In this document: in pieces, positions 23,977 to 31,682 of the stretch
Layout: each line of letters begins with the position of its first letter
Position numbering within the stretch: the first letter of the stretch is position 1
Assembly: GCF_000520555.1 (NCBI RefSeq)
Contig: NZ_KI914868.1
Coordinates: forward strand, 55,605 to 87,622
Direction: 5' to 3'
Origin: Arthrobacter sp. Br18
GTDB lineage: Bacteria; Actinomycetota; Actinomycetes; Actinomycetales; Micrococcaceae
DNA length: 32,018 bases
Notes under the pieces: model-generated
The model's database searches: none
What the model saw: only the letters and a program-made list of their open reading frames with translations
What the model was told of the DNA's origin: nothing
Position numbers and translations under genes: made by a program

Positions 23977-25251
23977 TCATGGGGTTGCCGTCACCCGTGT
24001 CAGGTCGGCGGTGTCGAGGGCCTGCAGTGCGTGGACCAGCGCCGTGACGCCGGTCGCGATGTCGCTGGTGTCGCTCCACTCCTCGGGGCAGTGGCTCTTG
24101 CCTGCCCGTGAAGGGAGAAAGATCATGCCCATCGGCGCCAGCGTCGCCATGTGGACGGCGTCGTGGGTCGCCCCGCTGGGAATGGGCATCCAGGGGATGC
24201 CGAGGGTGTCCGCCGCAGACGCGACGACGTCCTGGACTCCGGGACTCGCGTGCACCACCTCGTTGTCGGTCGACCAGTCGAAATTGACGTCCACACCGTA
24301 TTCCCCGGCTTTGGCGAGGATTTCGCCGGTCAGCCGGCCCTTGACACCGCCGAGCCAGCTGGTGTCGACGCTGCGGACCTCGCTCATCATGCGCACCAGG
24401 GACGGCACCACGTTCGGCGAGCGCGATTCGGACTCGACGCGGGTGGTGGTGGCGACTCCGTGGGTGGGAGCACCGCAGCCCTCGCGGCGGACGGCCAGGA
24501 CGGCTTCGGCGGCAGCGATCATCGCATCCTGCCGGTCCGTCATCGCCGTCGTCCCCGCATGGTCCGCGCTGCCGGAGAAGGTGGCGATGAACCGTTCGAT
24601 GCCGGTGATGGCGGTGACGATCCCGAGCGGCAGTTGCCGCTGCTCGAGCGTCGGCCCCTGCTCGATGTGCAGTTCGAGGAAGGCGTGGAGCGGTTTTCTC
24701 GCCCACTGGACCTGCGTCAGCGCATCGGGGTCGAGGCCGAAGTCCGTGTAGGCCTGGCCGAGGCTGACCCCGCGATAGTCCTTCCGGTCGAGATCCGCCG
24801 GCGTCAGCTCCCGTGCGGCGGCGCGGCTGCCGAGGCAGCTCAGGCCGAAGACGTTGGATTCCTCGCCGAGGAAATCCACCACGAGCAGGTCCCGGGAGAG
24901 CCGCGTTCCGGACTCCCGCAGTTGACGTGCGGCCTCGATCGCCCCCACCACACCTACGATGCCGTCGAACCGCCCACCGCCGTCCACGGTGTCGGTGTGT
25001 GATCCCGTAACGAGGGCGGGTGCGTTCGGACTGGCTCCCTCGAGTCGCCCGATGATGTTGCCGGCGGGGTCGGTCGAGACGTCGAGTCCGGCGTCCCTCA
25101 TCCGTGCTGCTGTCCACTGGCGTGATTCCCGGTAGGGAGCGCTGAACACTTCGCGCGTCCAGCCGTTCCGGTCCGGATCCCGGTATCCGGCCAGTTCCGT
25201 GATGCCCGAATCGAGGCGCTCGATGGTGCCGGTGTCGTGGTCGCTCGTCAT
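23977..25251 (-). CDS. Zn-dependent hydrolase, N-carbamoyl-L-amino acid hydrolase/allantoate amidohydrolase type
   Basis: M20-clan hydrolase of 424 residues. Metal and catalytic residues: H85 in GSHTDTV, D96 in GRFDGIVG, E130/E131 in FLGEES, H195 in ELHIEQGP, and H387 in KSHCPEEW; SGATHDAVHM (359-368) is the usual substrate-side motif. The group covers N-carbamoyl amino acid, beta-ureidopropionate and allantoate hydrolases, all releasing ammonia and CO2 or ureidoglycolate from a ureido group. AGGAATGT before the ATG is the ribosome site. First gene of the five-gene operon, divergent from a LacI-type regulator; a LacI-operator-like palindrome lies 19 bases before its start. The partly matching racemase-like gene lies at the far end on the other strand. 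Confidence 0.92.
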   Translation of the reverse strand: MTSDHDTGTIERLDSGITELAGYRDPDRNGWTREVFSAPYRESRQWTAARMRDAGLDVSTDPAGNIIGRLEGASPNAPALVTGSHTDTVDGGGRFDGIVGVVGAIEAARQLRESGTRLSRDLLVVDFLGEESNVFGLSCLGSRAAARELTPADLDRKDYRGVSLGQAYTDFGLDPDALTQVQWARKPLHAFLELHIEQGPTLEQRQLPLGIVTAITGIERFIATFSGSADHAGTTAMTDRQDAMIAAAEAVLAVRREGCGAPTHGVATTTRVESESRSPNVVPSLVRMMSEVRSVDTSWLGGVKGRLTGEILAKAGEYGVDVNFDWSTDNEVVHASPGVQDVVASAADTLGIPWMPIPSGATHDAVHMATLAPMGMIFLPSRAGKSHCPEEWSDTSDIATGVTALVHALQALDTADLTRVTATP

Positions 25252-25269
25252 ACATTCCTCATCCGTGGT

Positions 25270-25281
25270 GCAATCGTTTGC
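25270..25281. promoter_or_regulatory. LacI-type operator candidate, hydrolase-operon side
   Basis: GCAATCGTTTGC is a palindrome with one mismatch and a central CG, extended by T/A to 14 bases (25269-25282). CG-centred palindromes of this kind are typical LacI-family operators. It lies in the expected leader of the hydrolase operon and matches the site at 25393 in 10 of 12 bases. Confidence 0.5.
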
Positions 25282-25318
25282 AGAAGCGTGCCAGGCCGGG
25301 TGATGCCGATGGAATATG

Positions 25319-25353
25319 ATCTATATCACACTAGATGTCGGGGATTTCGTCAA
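25319..25353 (-). promoter_or_regulatory. Candidate promoter and inverted repeat of the hydrolase operon
   Basis: On the minus strand TTGACG (25353-25348) is a near-consensus -35. TGTGAT (17-base spacing) and TGATAT (19-base spacing) are possible -10 boxes. An inverted repeat ATCTA-N8-TAGAT (25319-25336) covers that -10 region and may be a second regulator site. Confidence 0.4.
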
Positions 25354-25392
25354 GGTTTCCAATGAATTAAGTTCGAAGGGCTCTGTTTACCC

Positions 25393-25432
25393 GCAAACCT
25401 TTGCACGCTCCACGCGCTGGTGCCCCTACACT
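25393..25432 (+). promoter_or_regulatory. LacI-type operator candidate over the regulator's own promoter
   Basis: GCAAA-CC-TTTGC (25393-25404) is a perfect inverted repeat with a 2-base centre. It overlaps a possible -35 TTGCAC (25401-25406), with TACACT (25427-25432) as -10; the 20-base spacing is long. Placement suits autorepression. Confidence 0.45.
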
Positions 25433-25461
25433 GCCTGTAAGTCCAATGAAGGAGTCCCGCC

Positions 25462-26481
25462 ATCGCACAGCACACTGCCTCCGCGGGGCATCCGCGCGTC
25501 ACCCTGGCAACAGTGGCCCGCCACGCGCAGGTGCACATCTCGACAGCCTCGCGGGCGCTGGGCGACGACGCCGCCGGGGTGAGCGCCGAGACGGTCCAGC
25601 GCGTGCGGGAACTCGCGGCGATGCTCGGCTACCGGCGTGACGTCGGCGCGGCGGGCCTGAGGACCGGAAGTTCCCGGCTCATCGGCGTCCTGGTTCCCCG
25701 CCTCACCGACATCGTGCTGGCCACCATCTACGAGAGCATCGACGTCGCAGCCGGTGCCGCCGGGTACAGCACCGTCGTGGCGAACACGCTCGACGACGCC
25801 ACGCACCGCCGTTCACGCCTTGACGCCATGCTCTCGAGGCGCATCGACGGCGTCATCATCGGCGACTCGCACCTCGGCGACACGGCTGCGTTCGAGCTGC
25901 AGAAGCTCGGGGTCCCCTACGTGCTGGTGATGCGGAAACTCGAGGGGCACTTGTCCATCACCACCGATGATCACCGTGGTGGGCGCCTTGCCGCCGAGCA
26001 CCTGCTGGGGCTGGGTCACCGGCGGGTTGGTGTCATCGCGGGGGATCTGCTGGCCAGCACCGGCATCGAACGCACCGAGGGGTTCCGGCGGGCGTTCGAG
26101 GCGGCGGGTTATCCGATCGATGACCGGTACGTCATCAGTTCCGGTTTCGACACCAGGGGCGGTCTGGCTGCCGGGACGCAGCTGATGAAGCTGGCCGAAC
26201 CTCCCACCGCGATCTTCGCGGTGAACGACTTCATTGCCCTGGGCGCCATGGGTGCGATCCGCGACGCCGGCAGGAAGCTGCGGGAGGATGTGGCGCTGGT
26301 GGGGTACAACGACATCGACCTCGCGGCAACCCTGCCCGTCCCGCTGACTTCAGTGCGATCGGAGCTGGGCGAGATGGGCAGGCTCAGTGTCCAAGCACTG
26401 CTGCAGCGAATGGAGGGTTCATCAGCGGAGTCGGTCCTGCTCCCACCGGTGCTGGTGCCCCGAGCGACGACGGTCGGCTAG
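25462..26481 (+). CDS. LacI-family regulator with apparent ATC start codon
   Basis: Repressor-type regulator of about 339 residues: helix-turn-helix RVTLATVARHAQVHISTASRAL, hinge near 60-80, then a periplasmic-binding-like effector domain (SRLIGVLVPRLTDIVLATIY to the end). The frame opens at 25450 and holds no ATG or GTG before GTG 25513, which would cut off VTLAT from the first DNA-binding helix. ATC at 25462 lies 7 bases after a perfect AAGGAG and gives a natural N-terminus (MAQHTASAGHPRVTLAT if initiated with Met). Either a rare ATC start, a start-codon mutation lowering expression, or a base error. It is divergent from the amidohydrolase operon and likely its repressor, although LacI proteins usually sense sugars. 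Confidence 0.85.
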   Translation: MAQHTASAGHPRVTLATVARHAQVHISTASRALGDDAAGVSAETVQRVRELAAMLGYRRDVGAAGLRTGSSRLIGVLVPRLTDIVLATIYESIDVAAGAAGYSTVVANTLDDATHRRSRLDAMLSRRIDGVIIGDSHLGDTAAFELQKLGVPYVLVMRKLEGHLSITTDDHRGGRLAAEHLLGLGHRRVGVIAGDLLASTGIERTEGFRRAFEAAGYPIDDRYVISSGFDTRGGLAAGTQLMKLAEPPTAIFAVNDFIALGAMGAIRDAGRKLREDVALVGYNDIDLAATLPVPLTSVRSELGEMGRLSVQALLQRMEGSSAESVLLPPVLVPRATTVG

Positions 26482-26485
26482 CAGT

Positions 26486-26503
26486 CTCGCCTCCGGGAGC
26501 GAG
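26486..26503. terminator. Weak hairpin between convergent genes
   Basis: CTCGC-N8-GCGAG lies just after the lacI-type stop, in the 73-base gap to the convergent PGPGW gene. The stem is only five pairs and there is no U-tract, so terminator function is doubtful. Confidence 0.25.
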
Positions 26504-26554
26504 CAGTTGATGCTGCGACGGAGCGCTACGCAACCTCCCGGGCGCGGGCCCGCT

Positions 26555-27007
26555 CTACGACGTTCTGGGCCGGAAGCGGCGAATGCTGTACACGATGAAC
26601 GCGGCGGCGAGGAGCCCCGAGAGGATGAGGCTCGAGCCCACACTCCAGCCGCCGGGCAGCCACCAGCGCTCGCCGAGCGGCCACCAGCTCGGCATCGGCG
26701 GCTGCAGGCCCCAGAGGACCCCGAGCGCTATGAGGACAAGCGCACCGCCGAAGCTCAGGGCAATATTCCGCTTGGACTTCACCCCCTGCGCGGCCGCGGC
26801 GAACGCCTTCGTCTTGACGGGCTGCAGCCACTTCCGAGCCCACTCGTACTGCTGCGCGAGGAGGGTCAGCCCGGCAACGAGCGCCAGGAGTCCCGGGCCA
26901 GGAAGGACCAGTGCGGCGAGACCGATCAGCACGAGAGTCCATCCCAGCACCAATCCGACCACGCGGCCGACCCCGTGTGGCTTGGTTCGTCCGCCGAATC
27001 TGGCCAT
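26555..27007 (-). CDS. PGPGW-motif transmembrane protein (TIGR02611-like)
   Basis: Small membrane protein of 150 residues. The hallmark is LVLPGPGLLALVAGLTLLA (PGPG at 36-39) between two hydrophobic stretches, followed by YEWARKWLQPVK and two further helices (IALSFGGALVLIALGVLWGL; SSLILSGLLAAAFIVYSI). This matches the putative transmembrane PGPGW family common in Actinobacteria, of unknown function. GGGAAGG lies about 12 bases before the ATG. It is monocistronic, facing the lacI-type gene and divergent from the alpha-glucoside operon, with no evident link to either. Confidence 0.88.
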   Translation of the reverse strand: MARFGGRTKPHGVGRVVGLVLGWTLVLIGLAALVLPGPGLLALVAGLTLLAQQYEWARKWLQPVKTKAFAAAAQGVKSKRNIALSFGGALVLIALGVLWGLQPPMPSWWPLGERWWLPGGWSVGSSLILSGLLAAAFIVYSIRRFRPRTS

Positions 27008-27223
27008 GACGATGTGCCTTCCCGTCTGCTTCTCCCCCGATCATCCTGCCCGCTGGGCTGGAACTCCCACAACGTAAATCTTCGACGGCTGGAGCAAACG
27101 CCCTCGGGGTGGGTCGGATCCCGCCAGCTTCATTCGTCGGATTGGATGGCGGAAGAACGCCGGCCATGATCTTGCACCTTTCGATCAGGCGACCGTCATC
27201 GACCCCTGATCCGTGGCTTCCAG

Positions 27224-27308
27224 GTGCGTTTACGAAACGCACGGCATTTTCTTCATAGTCGATTTACGGTTAGTGCTGCAGCTCACGAAACCGTTTACGT
27301 AAACCGTT
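27224..27308. promoter_or_regulatory. LacI-type operator cluster upstream of the alpha-glucoside operon
   Basis: GTGCGTTT-ACG-AAACGCAC (27224-27242) is a perfect 8-base inverted repeat. About 60 bases on, GTTTACGTAAAC (27293-27304) is a perfect palindrome, flanked by two direct AAACCGTT copies (27288-27295 and 27301-27308). The second site lies 31 bases before the lacI ATG. Shared AAACG/CGTTT half-sites indicate binding by the encoded LacI protein and autoregulation of the whole operon. The rest of the 328-base gap shows no gene. Confidence 0.6.
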
Positions 27309-27335
27309 CGCGTAACGCCTCAGAGGGGAGGAACC

Positions 27336-28376
27336 ATGACGACTATCCGGGATGTCGCCAAGCAGGCCGGGGTCTCCCCCGCCACGGTCTCCCGCGTCGT
27401 CAACGGTCTCGTCGGATACTCGGACGAGACACGCAAACGGGTGGAAGACGCCGTGCTGCGGCTCAACTACGAGCCCGATTCGCTCGCCCGGACACTCAAG
27501 ACGCGCCAGACCTCCGTCATCGGCCTGCTCGCCCCGATGGTGTCCGACGCCCTGGCCTCCCAGGTGATGCGCGGCGTCGAAGACGCCGCGCGCGAGCACG
27601 GCTACGCCGTCATGCTCGGCCGTACCGGCCTGAAGTCGGCCTACATCGCGGGCTACCTCCGGACGCTGCGCACCTACCGGGCCGCCGGTGTCATCCTCAT
27701 CTCTGCCGTCATCACTCACGACATGCGTCAACTCCTCGGCCCGGCGATCCCCATCATCTCCGTGGCGATCAGTGACAAGTCGGGGTCGCCGAGCGTCGCG
27801 ATCAATGACGAACTTGCCGCCTACGACGCCACGCGGTATCTCCTCAAGCTCGGCCATCGGCGGATCGGACTGCTCGCGGGCGATCCGGTGTCCATCTTCG
27901 TCGCCCGGCCCCGCCGGCGCGGCTACGAGCGCGCCATGGCCGAAGCCGGCTGCAGCCCGGTGATCGCGGAGGGCACGTTCTTCTACGAGAGCGGAGCACC
28001 CGGCCTCGAGGAACTGCTGCGGCAGGAGCCCGAGCTCACGGCCGTCTTCGCCATGAGCGATGAAATGGGTGCCGCGGTCGTCAACGAACTCCAGAAGCGT
28101 GGCCGCAGGGTTCCCGAGGACGTCTCCGTCCTCGGCTTCGACAACACCTCGACTTCCCAGCACGTCCATCCGCCCCTCAGCACCATCGCGCAGCCGCTCG
28201 AGGACATGGGACAAATGGCCGTGAAGAAGCTTCTTCGATCCCGTGACCTCGGGCCGAGGATCATGCCGCACCGCCTCATCGAACGCGGATCGACGGCGGC
28301 ACCGCGGGCCGGTTCCCAGCGGCAGCACCAAGTATCACCTGCAGAACAAAAACAATCACCAAGGAGCACTACATGA
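27336..28376 (+). CDS. LacI-family regulator of the alpha-glucoside operon
   Basis: Full-length regulator, 346 residues. Helix-turn-helix TIRDVAKQAGVSPATVSRVV (3-22) with hinge helix DSLARTLKTRQT, then the effector domain starting SVIGLLAPMVSD. The tail after residue 325 is Gln/Ser/Arg-rich and probably disordered. The strong site GGGGAGG lies 5-6 bases before the ATG. It is the first gene of its own operon: its stop shares ATGA with the start of the binding-protein gene. Together with upstream palindromes this indicates autoregulated repression lifted by an alpha-glucoside or its derivative. Confidence 0.93.
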   Translation: MTTIRDVAKQAGVSPATVSRVVNGLVGYSDETRKRVEDAVLRLNYEPDSLARTLKTRQTSVIGLLAPMVSDALASQVMRGVEDAAREHGYAVMLGRTGLKSAYIAGYLRTLRTYRAAGVILISAVITHDMRQLLGPAIPIISVAISDKSGSPSVAINDELAAYDATRYLLKLGHRRIGLLAGDPVSIFVARPRRRGYERAMAEAGCSPVIAEGTFFYESGAPGLEELLRQEPELTAVFAMSDEMGAAVVNELQKRGRRVPEDVSVLGFDNTSTSQHVHPPLSTIAQPLEDMGQMAVKKLLRSRDLGPRIMPHRLIERGSTAAPRAGSQRQHQVSPAEQKQSPRSTT

Positions 28377-29707
28377 GGCAACGTCGCCACACCCGGCACA
28401 TTCTTTCCACCACCGCAGCACTCACGATCTCGGCCCTCGCTCTGACGGGTTGCGGCGGCGGCAGCGGAGAGGCTGCACCCGAGTCCTCGCAGGGCGCAGC
28501 CGCATCCGAAGCCGAATTCGAGGGGCGCGGTCCCATCAACTACGTCTCCTCGCGTGACGCCTCCGGAGCTGCCCAGGACAGCCTCGACAAATGGAACGCC
28601 GAGCACCCCGATGAGCAGGTCACCCTCATCGAACTGCCGGATTCTGCGGACCAGCAGCGCCAGCAACTGATCCAGAACGCGCAGATCGAATCGGACACCT
28701 TCAGCGTGCTCAACCTCGACGTCGTCTGGACCTCCGAGTTCGCGGCGAACCGCTGGATCCTGCCCCTGCCCGACGATGCGCTGCCCACCGACACCATGAT
28801 TCCCGCGACGGTCAATGCCGCGTCCTACCGCGACACACTCTATGGAGCCCCCTATTACACGGACGGCGCACTGCTCTACCACCGCACCGATCTCCTGCAG
28901 GCGGCGGGAATCGATGCACCACCTGGGACCTGGGACGAGATGGAAGCGGCCTGTGACGCCGTCCTGGCGCTTCCCGAAGCCGAGGGGATGTCCTGCTATG
29001 CGGGCCAGTTCGACAAGAACGAGGCACTCACCGTGAACTTCACCGAAGCCGTCGCTTCGGCGGGCGGTGCCGTGTACGACGACGAAGGCAATCCGACAGT
29101 CGATACCCCCGAAGCCCTGGCCGGCCTCACCCAGCTGAGCGATGCCTTCACGGACGGCCTCGTTCCGAGCGACGCCATCACATACCTCGAGGAGCAGGGA
29201 CGCCGTGCTTTCCAGGACGGGGATGTGGTGTTCCTGCGCAACTGGCCGTTCGTCTACGCCTCCCTGACCGCCACCGACGGCTCCAGCCAGGTGGTGGACA
29301 AGTTCGGCATCAGCTCGGTACCGGGTATCGGAGAGAACCCCGGCGTCTCCACGCTCGGCGGACGCAACCTCGCCGTCTCGCCGTTCACCACGAACAAGGC
29401 CACGGCCCTGGATTTCATCAAGTTCTTCACCAGCGAAGAGGAATCCCGTGCACGGCTCGACAAGAGCTCGCGTGCTCCGGTCTACGCCTCACTTCTCGAG
29501 GACCCCGCCGTCGTCGAGCAGCGGCCCTTCTACCCCACGCTGCTCGAATCGCTTGAAAACGCCCAGCCCCGCCCGAAGGTCGTCCAGTACGGCGCCACCA
29601 CAACGGCTATCCAGGAAGAGGCGTACGCGGCGCTGACCGGCGAGAAGGATGCCGAGGCTGCGCTTGCCGACATGCAGGCGAAGCTCGAGGAACTGTCCGC
29701 CGAGTAA
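28373..29707 (+). CDS. CUT1 ABC transporter sugar-binding lipoprotein (family 1)
   Basis: Extracellular receptor, 444 residues. Lipoprotein signal ends ALALTGC (Cys27), then an acidic/Ala linker. The mature domain (GPINYVSSRDASGAAQDSLDKWNAEHP) is of SBP_bac_1 type, with LDVVWTSEFAANRWILPL and YGAPYYTDGALLYHRTDLLQ as usual ligand-cleft segments. AAGGAG precedes the ATG, which overlaps the lacI stop by four bases. The GH13 glucosidase gene at the operon end suggests an alpha-glucoside such as trehalose, maltose, sucrose or isomaltose-type sugar; the exact ligand is open. Confidence 0.93.
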   Translation: MRQRRHTRHILSTTAALTISALALTGCGGGSGEAAPESSQGAAASEAEFEGRGPINYVSSRDASGAAQDSLDKWNAEHPDEQVTLIELPDSADQQRQQLIQNAQIESDTFSVLNLDVVWTSEFAANRWILPLPDDALPTDTMIPATVNAASYRDTLYGAPYYTDGALLYHRTDLLQAAGIDAPPGTWDEMEAACDAVLALPEAEGMSCYAGQFDKNEALTVNFTEAVASAGGAVYDDEGNPTVDTPEALAGLTQLSDAFTDGLVPSDAITYLEEQGRRAFQDGDVVFLRNWPFVYASLTATDGSSQVVDKFGISSVPGIGENPGVSTLGGRNLAVSPFTTNKATALDFIKFFTSEEESRARLDKSSRAPVYASLLEDPAVVEQRPFYPTLLESLENAQPRPKVVQYGATTTAIQEEAYAALTGEKDAEAALADMQAKLEELSAE

Positions 29708-29714
29708 CTCCCCT

Positions 29715-29746
29715 GGTGTCCGCCCGGGCTCGCCCGGGCGGACACC
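29715..29746 (+). terminator. Strong intra-operon hairpin after the second sugar-binding protein gene
   Basis: A perfect 15-base stem (GGTGTCCGCCCGGGC and its complement) with only two bases between the arms starts 7 bases after the binding-protein stop. It has no U-tract. Same position and likely role as the hairpin at 13705: partial termination or protection of the upstream mRNA. Confidence 0.7.
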
Positions 29747-29781
29747 ACCCGCCTTCGAACCTGCTTCCCAGTGAGGACCCC

Positions 29782-30792
29782 ATGAGTACGAGAACCGCCG
29801 CGGCTTCGCGGCCGACCCCGGACACCCGGCCGCCCGGACGGAAGAAATCCGGTAAGCGCTCGGCAGGCGAAGGCCGGATGGCCGCGATGCTCCTCTCACC
29901 AACCCTGCTGGTGCTCGCACTCGTGATCGCGTACCCCCTGGTCTCGGCGCTGTACCAATCGATGTTCCGTGAGCAGTCAGGCCTCGATGCCAGCGGCTTC
30001 GTCGCCGAGGGCGAGATCTTCGTCGGGCTCGGCAACTACACCGATCTCTTCGTCGGTGAGTCGGGCGCCCGTTTCCTCAACGCTTTCGGGAACACCACCT
30101 TCTTCACCGTCACCACGGTCGCGCTCGAGACGGTCCTGGGGCTCTGCCTCGCCCTGGCGATGAACCGGGCCTTCCGGGGCCGAAGCTTCCTCCGGGCGAG
30201 CATCCTGATCCCCTGGGCCATCCCCACTGCCGTCTCCGGGCTGCTCTGGCGGTGGATCTTCCAGTCGGACGGTATCGCCAACAGCCTCATCGGCAGTGAG
30301 ATCCTCTGGACCGCCGAAGGCCTGACCGCGAAGATGGCCGTCATCATCGCCGAAGTCTGGAAGACCGCCCCCTTCATCGGACTCCTCGTCCTCGCGGGCA
30401 TGCAGATCATTCCGGAGGAGATCTATGAGGCGGCGAAGATCGACGGTGCGGGCTTCTGGCGCCAGTTCCGTTCGATCACCCTTCCCCTCGTGAAGCCCAC
30501 GCTTCTCGTCGCCGTCCTGTTCCGCCTCCTCGACGCACTGCGGATGTTCGACCTCCCGTTCGTGCTCATCGGTCCCGGCAAGGAATCGGTCGAAACGCTC
30601 TCGATGCTCGCGTGGGACGAGTCGAACCAGCTCCGCTACGGCTCGGCGTCGGCCTTCGCGATCATCCTGTTCCTCTACGTGGCGCTCGTTGCCATCGTCT
30701 TCGTCAAGCTCCTCGGCGCGGACGTCGCCGGGACCAAAGAGGTGCGGGCACTGCGCCGGGCCACCCGCACCCGAAAGGCCAAGGCACTCTGA
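29782..30792 (+). CDS. CUT1 sugar ABC transporter permease (MalF type)
   Basis: Membrane subunit of 336 residues with six main helices after a basic, Pro-rich N-terminus (RPPGRKKSGKR). The docking loop is YEAAKIDGAGFWRQFRSITL then PLVKPT. The start is put at 29782, with GAGGA upstream; the open frame before it (from 29716) translates the hairpin. It lies 74 bases after the binding-protein gene and shares one base (TGATG) with the next permease gene. Confidence 0.93.
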   Translation: MSTRTAAASRPTPDTRPPGRKKSGKRSAGEGRMAAMLLSPTLLVLALVIAYPLVSALYQSMFREQSGLDASGFVAEGEIFVGLGNYTDLFVGESGARFLNAFGNTTFFTVTTVALETVLGLCLALAMNRAFRGRSFLRASILIPWAIPTAVSGLLWRWIFQSDGIANSLIGSEILWTAEGLTAKMAVIIAEVWKTAPFIGLLVLAGMQIIPEEIYEAAKIDGAGFWRQFRSITLPLVKPTLLVAVLFRLLDALRMFDLPFVLIGPGKESVETLSMLAWDESNQLRYGSASAFAIILFLYVALVAIVFVKLLGADVAGTKEVRALRRATRTRKAKAL

Positions 30793-31682
30793 TGACCCAG
30801 ATTCCCGTCCTCACTCCCGTGGAAACACCGGATGACGCCCCCCAGCGCGTGGCATGGAAACGTGGCTGGAAGTCCTACTCCGTGTACCTGGGCCTCGCCG
30901 CGATCCTCGTGTACTGCCTGGCGCCGTTCTACTGGATGCTCGTGTCGAGCTTCCGCCGGACGGCTGATATCTTCGACAACACCCTGCTTCCCCAGCCGTT
31001 CTCGGCCGAGAACTACATCAAGGTCTTCGACGGCTCCACCCTGTTCGGGCAGGCACTGCTCAACAGCCTGATCGTGGCCGGTGTGACGACGGCGGCGGCC
31101 CTGGTGCTGGGCATCTTCGCGGCTTACGCCATATCGCGGCTCAACTTCCGGTTCAAGTCGGTGATCCTCGGCGTCATCATCGCAACATCGATGTTCCCCG
31201 GGATCTCCGTCGTCGTGCCGTTGCTGCGGCTCTTCACCGATATCGGCTGGATCAACACCTACCAGGCCATGATCGTGCCAAACCTGTCCTTCGCCATTCC
31301 GCTGGCCGTGTGGAATCTGACCACCTTCATGAAGGCGCTGCCGTTCGATCTCGAGGAAGCCGCCATGATCGACGGCTGCAGCAAATGGCAGGCGTTCCGA
31401 AAGGTCCTGCTGCCCCTGGCCGCGCCGGGCGTCTTCACCACCGCGATCCTGACCTTCATCCACAGCTGGAACGAGTTCATCATCGCCCTGTCCATGGTGA
31501 ATGATCCGACGGTCCAGACCGCCACGGTTGCGATCTCCAAGTTCACCGGTGCCACCGAGTTCCAGGCGCCGTTCGGCGAGCAGATGGCGGCCGGCGTGAT
31601 CGTCACCATCCCTCTCGTGATCATGGTGCTGATCTTCCAGCGCCGCATCGTCGAGGGACTCACCTCCGGAGCCACCAAGTGA
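30792..31682 (+). CDS. CUT1 sugar ABC transporter permease (MalG type)
   Basis: Membrane subunit of 296 residues with six helices. The docking loop is EEAAMIDGCSKWQAFRKVLL then PLAAPG, and the protein ends GLTSGATK, as MalG-type subunits do. It starts at the ATG that overlaps the upstream stop (TGATG) and ends overlapping the GH13 gene (GTGA), so all three are translationally coupled. As with the aldonate importer, no ATPase gene is linked; a shared MsiK-type ATPase is expected elsewhere in the genome. Confidence 0.93.
   Translation: MTQIPVLTPVETPDDAPQRVAWKRGWKSYSVYLGLAAILVYCLAPFYWMLVSSFRRTADIFDNTLLPQPFSAENYIKVFDGSTLFGQALLNSLIVAGVTTAAALVLGIFAAYAISRLNFRFKSVILGVIIATSMFPGISVVVPLLRLFTDIGWINTYQAMIVPNLSFAIPLAVWNLTTFMKALPFDLEEAAMIDGCSKWQAFRKVLLPLAAPGVFTTAILTFIHSWNEFIIALSMVNDPTVQTATVAISKFTGATEFQAPFGEQMAAGVIVTIPLVIMVLIFQRRIVEGLTSGATK

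Noticed and set aside
25316-25640. Plus-strand frames starting upstream of the lacI-type gene (ATG 25316 and others).
   Set aside because: They read in other frames than the LacI helix-turn-helix and cover promoter and operator sequence.
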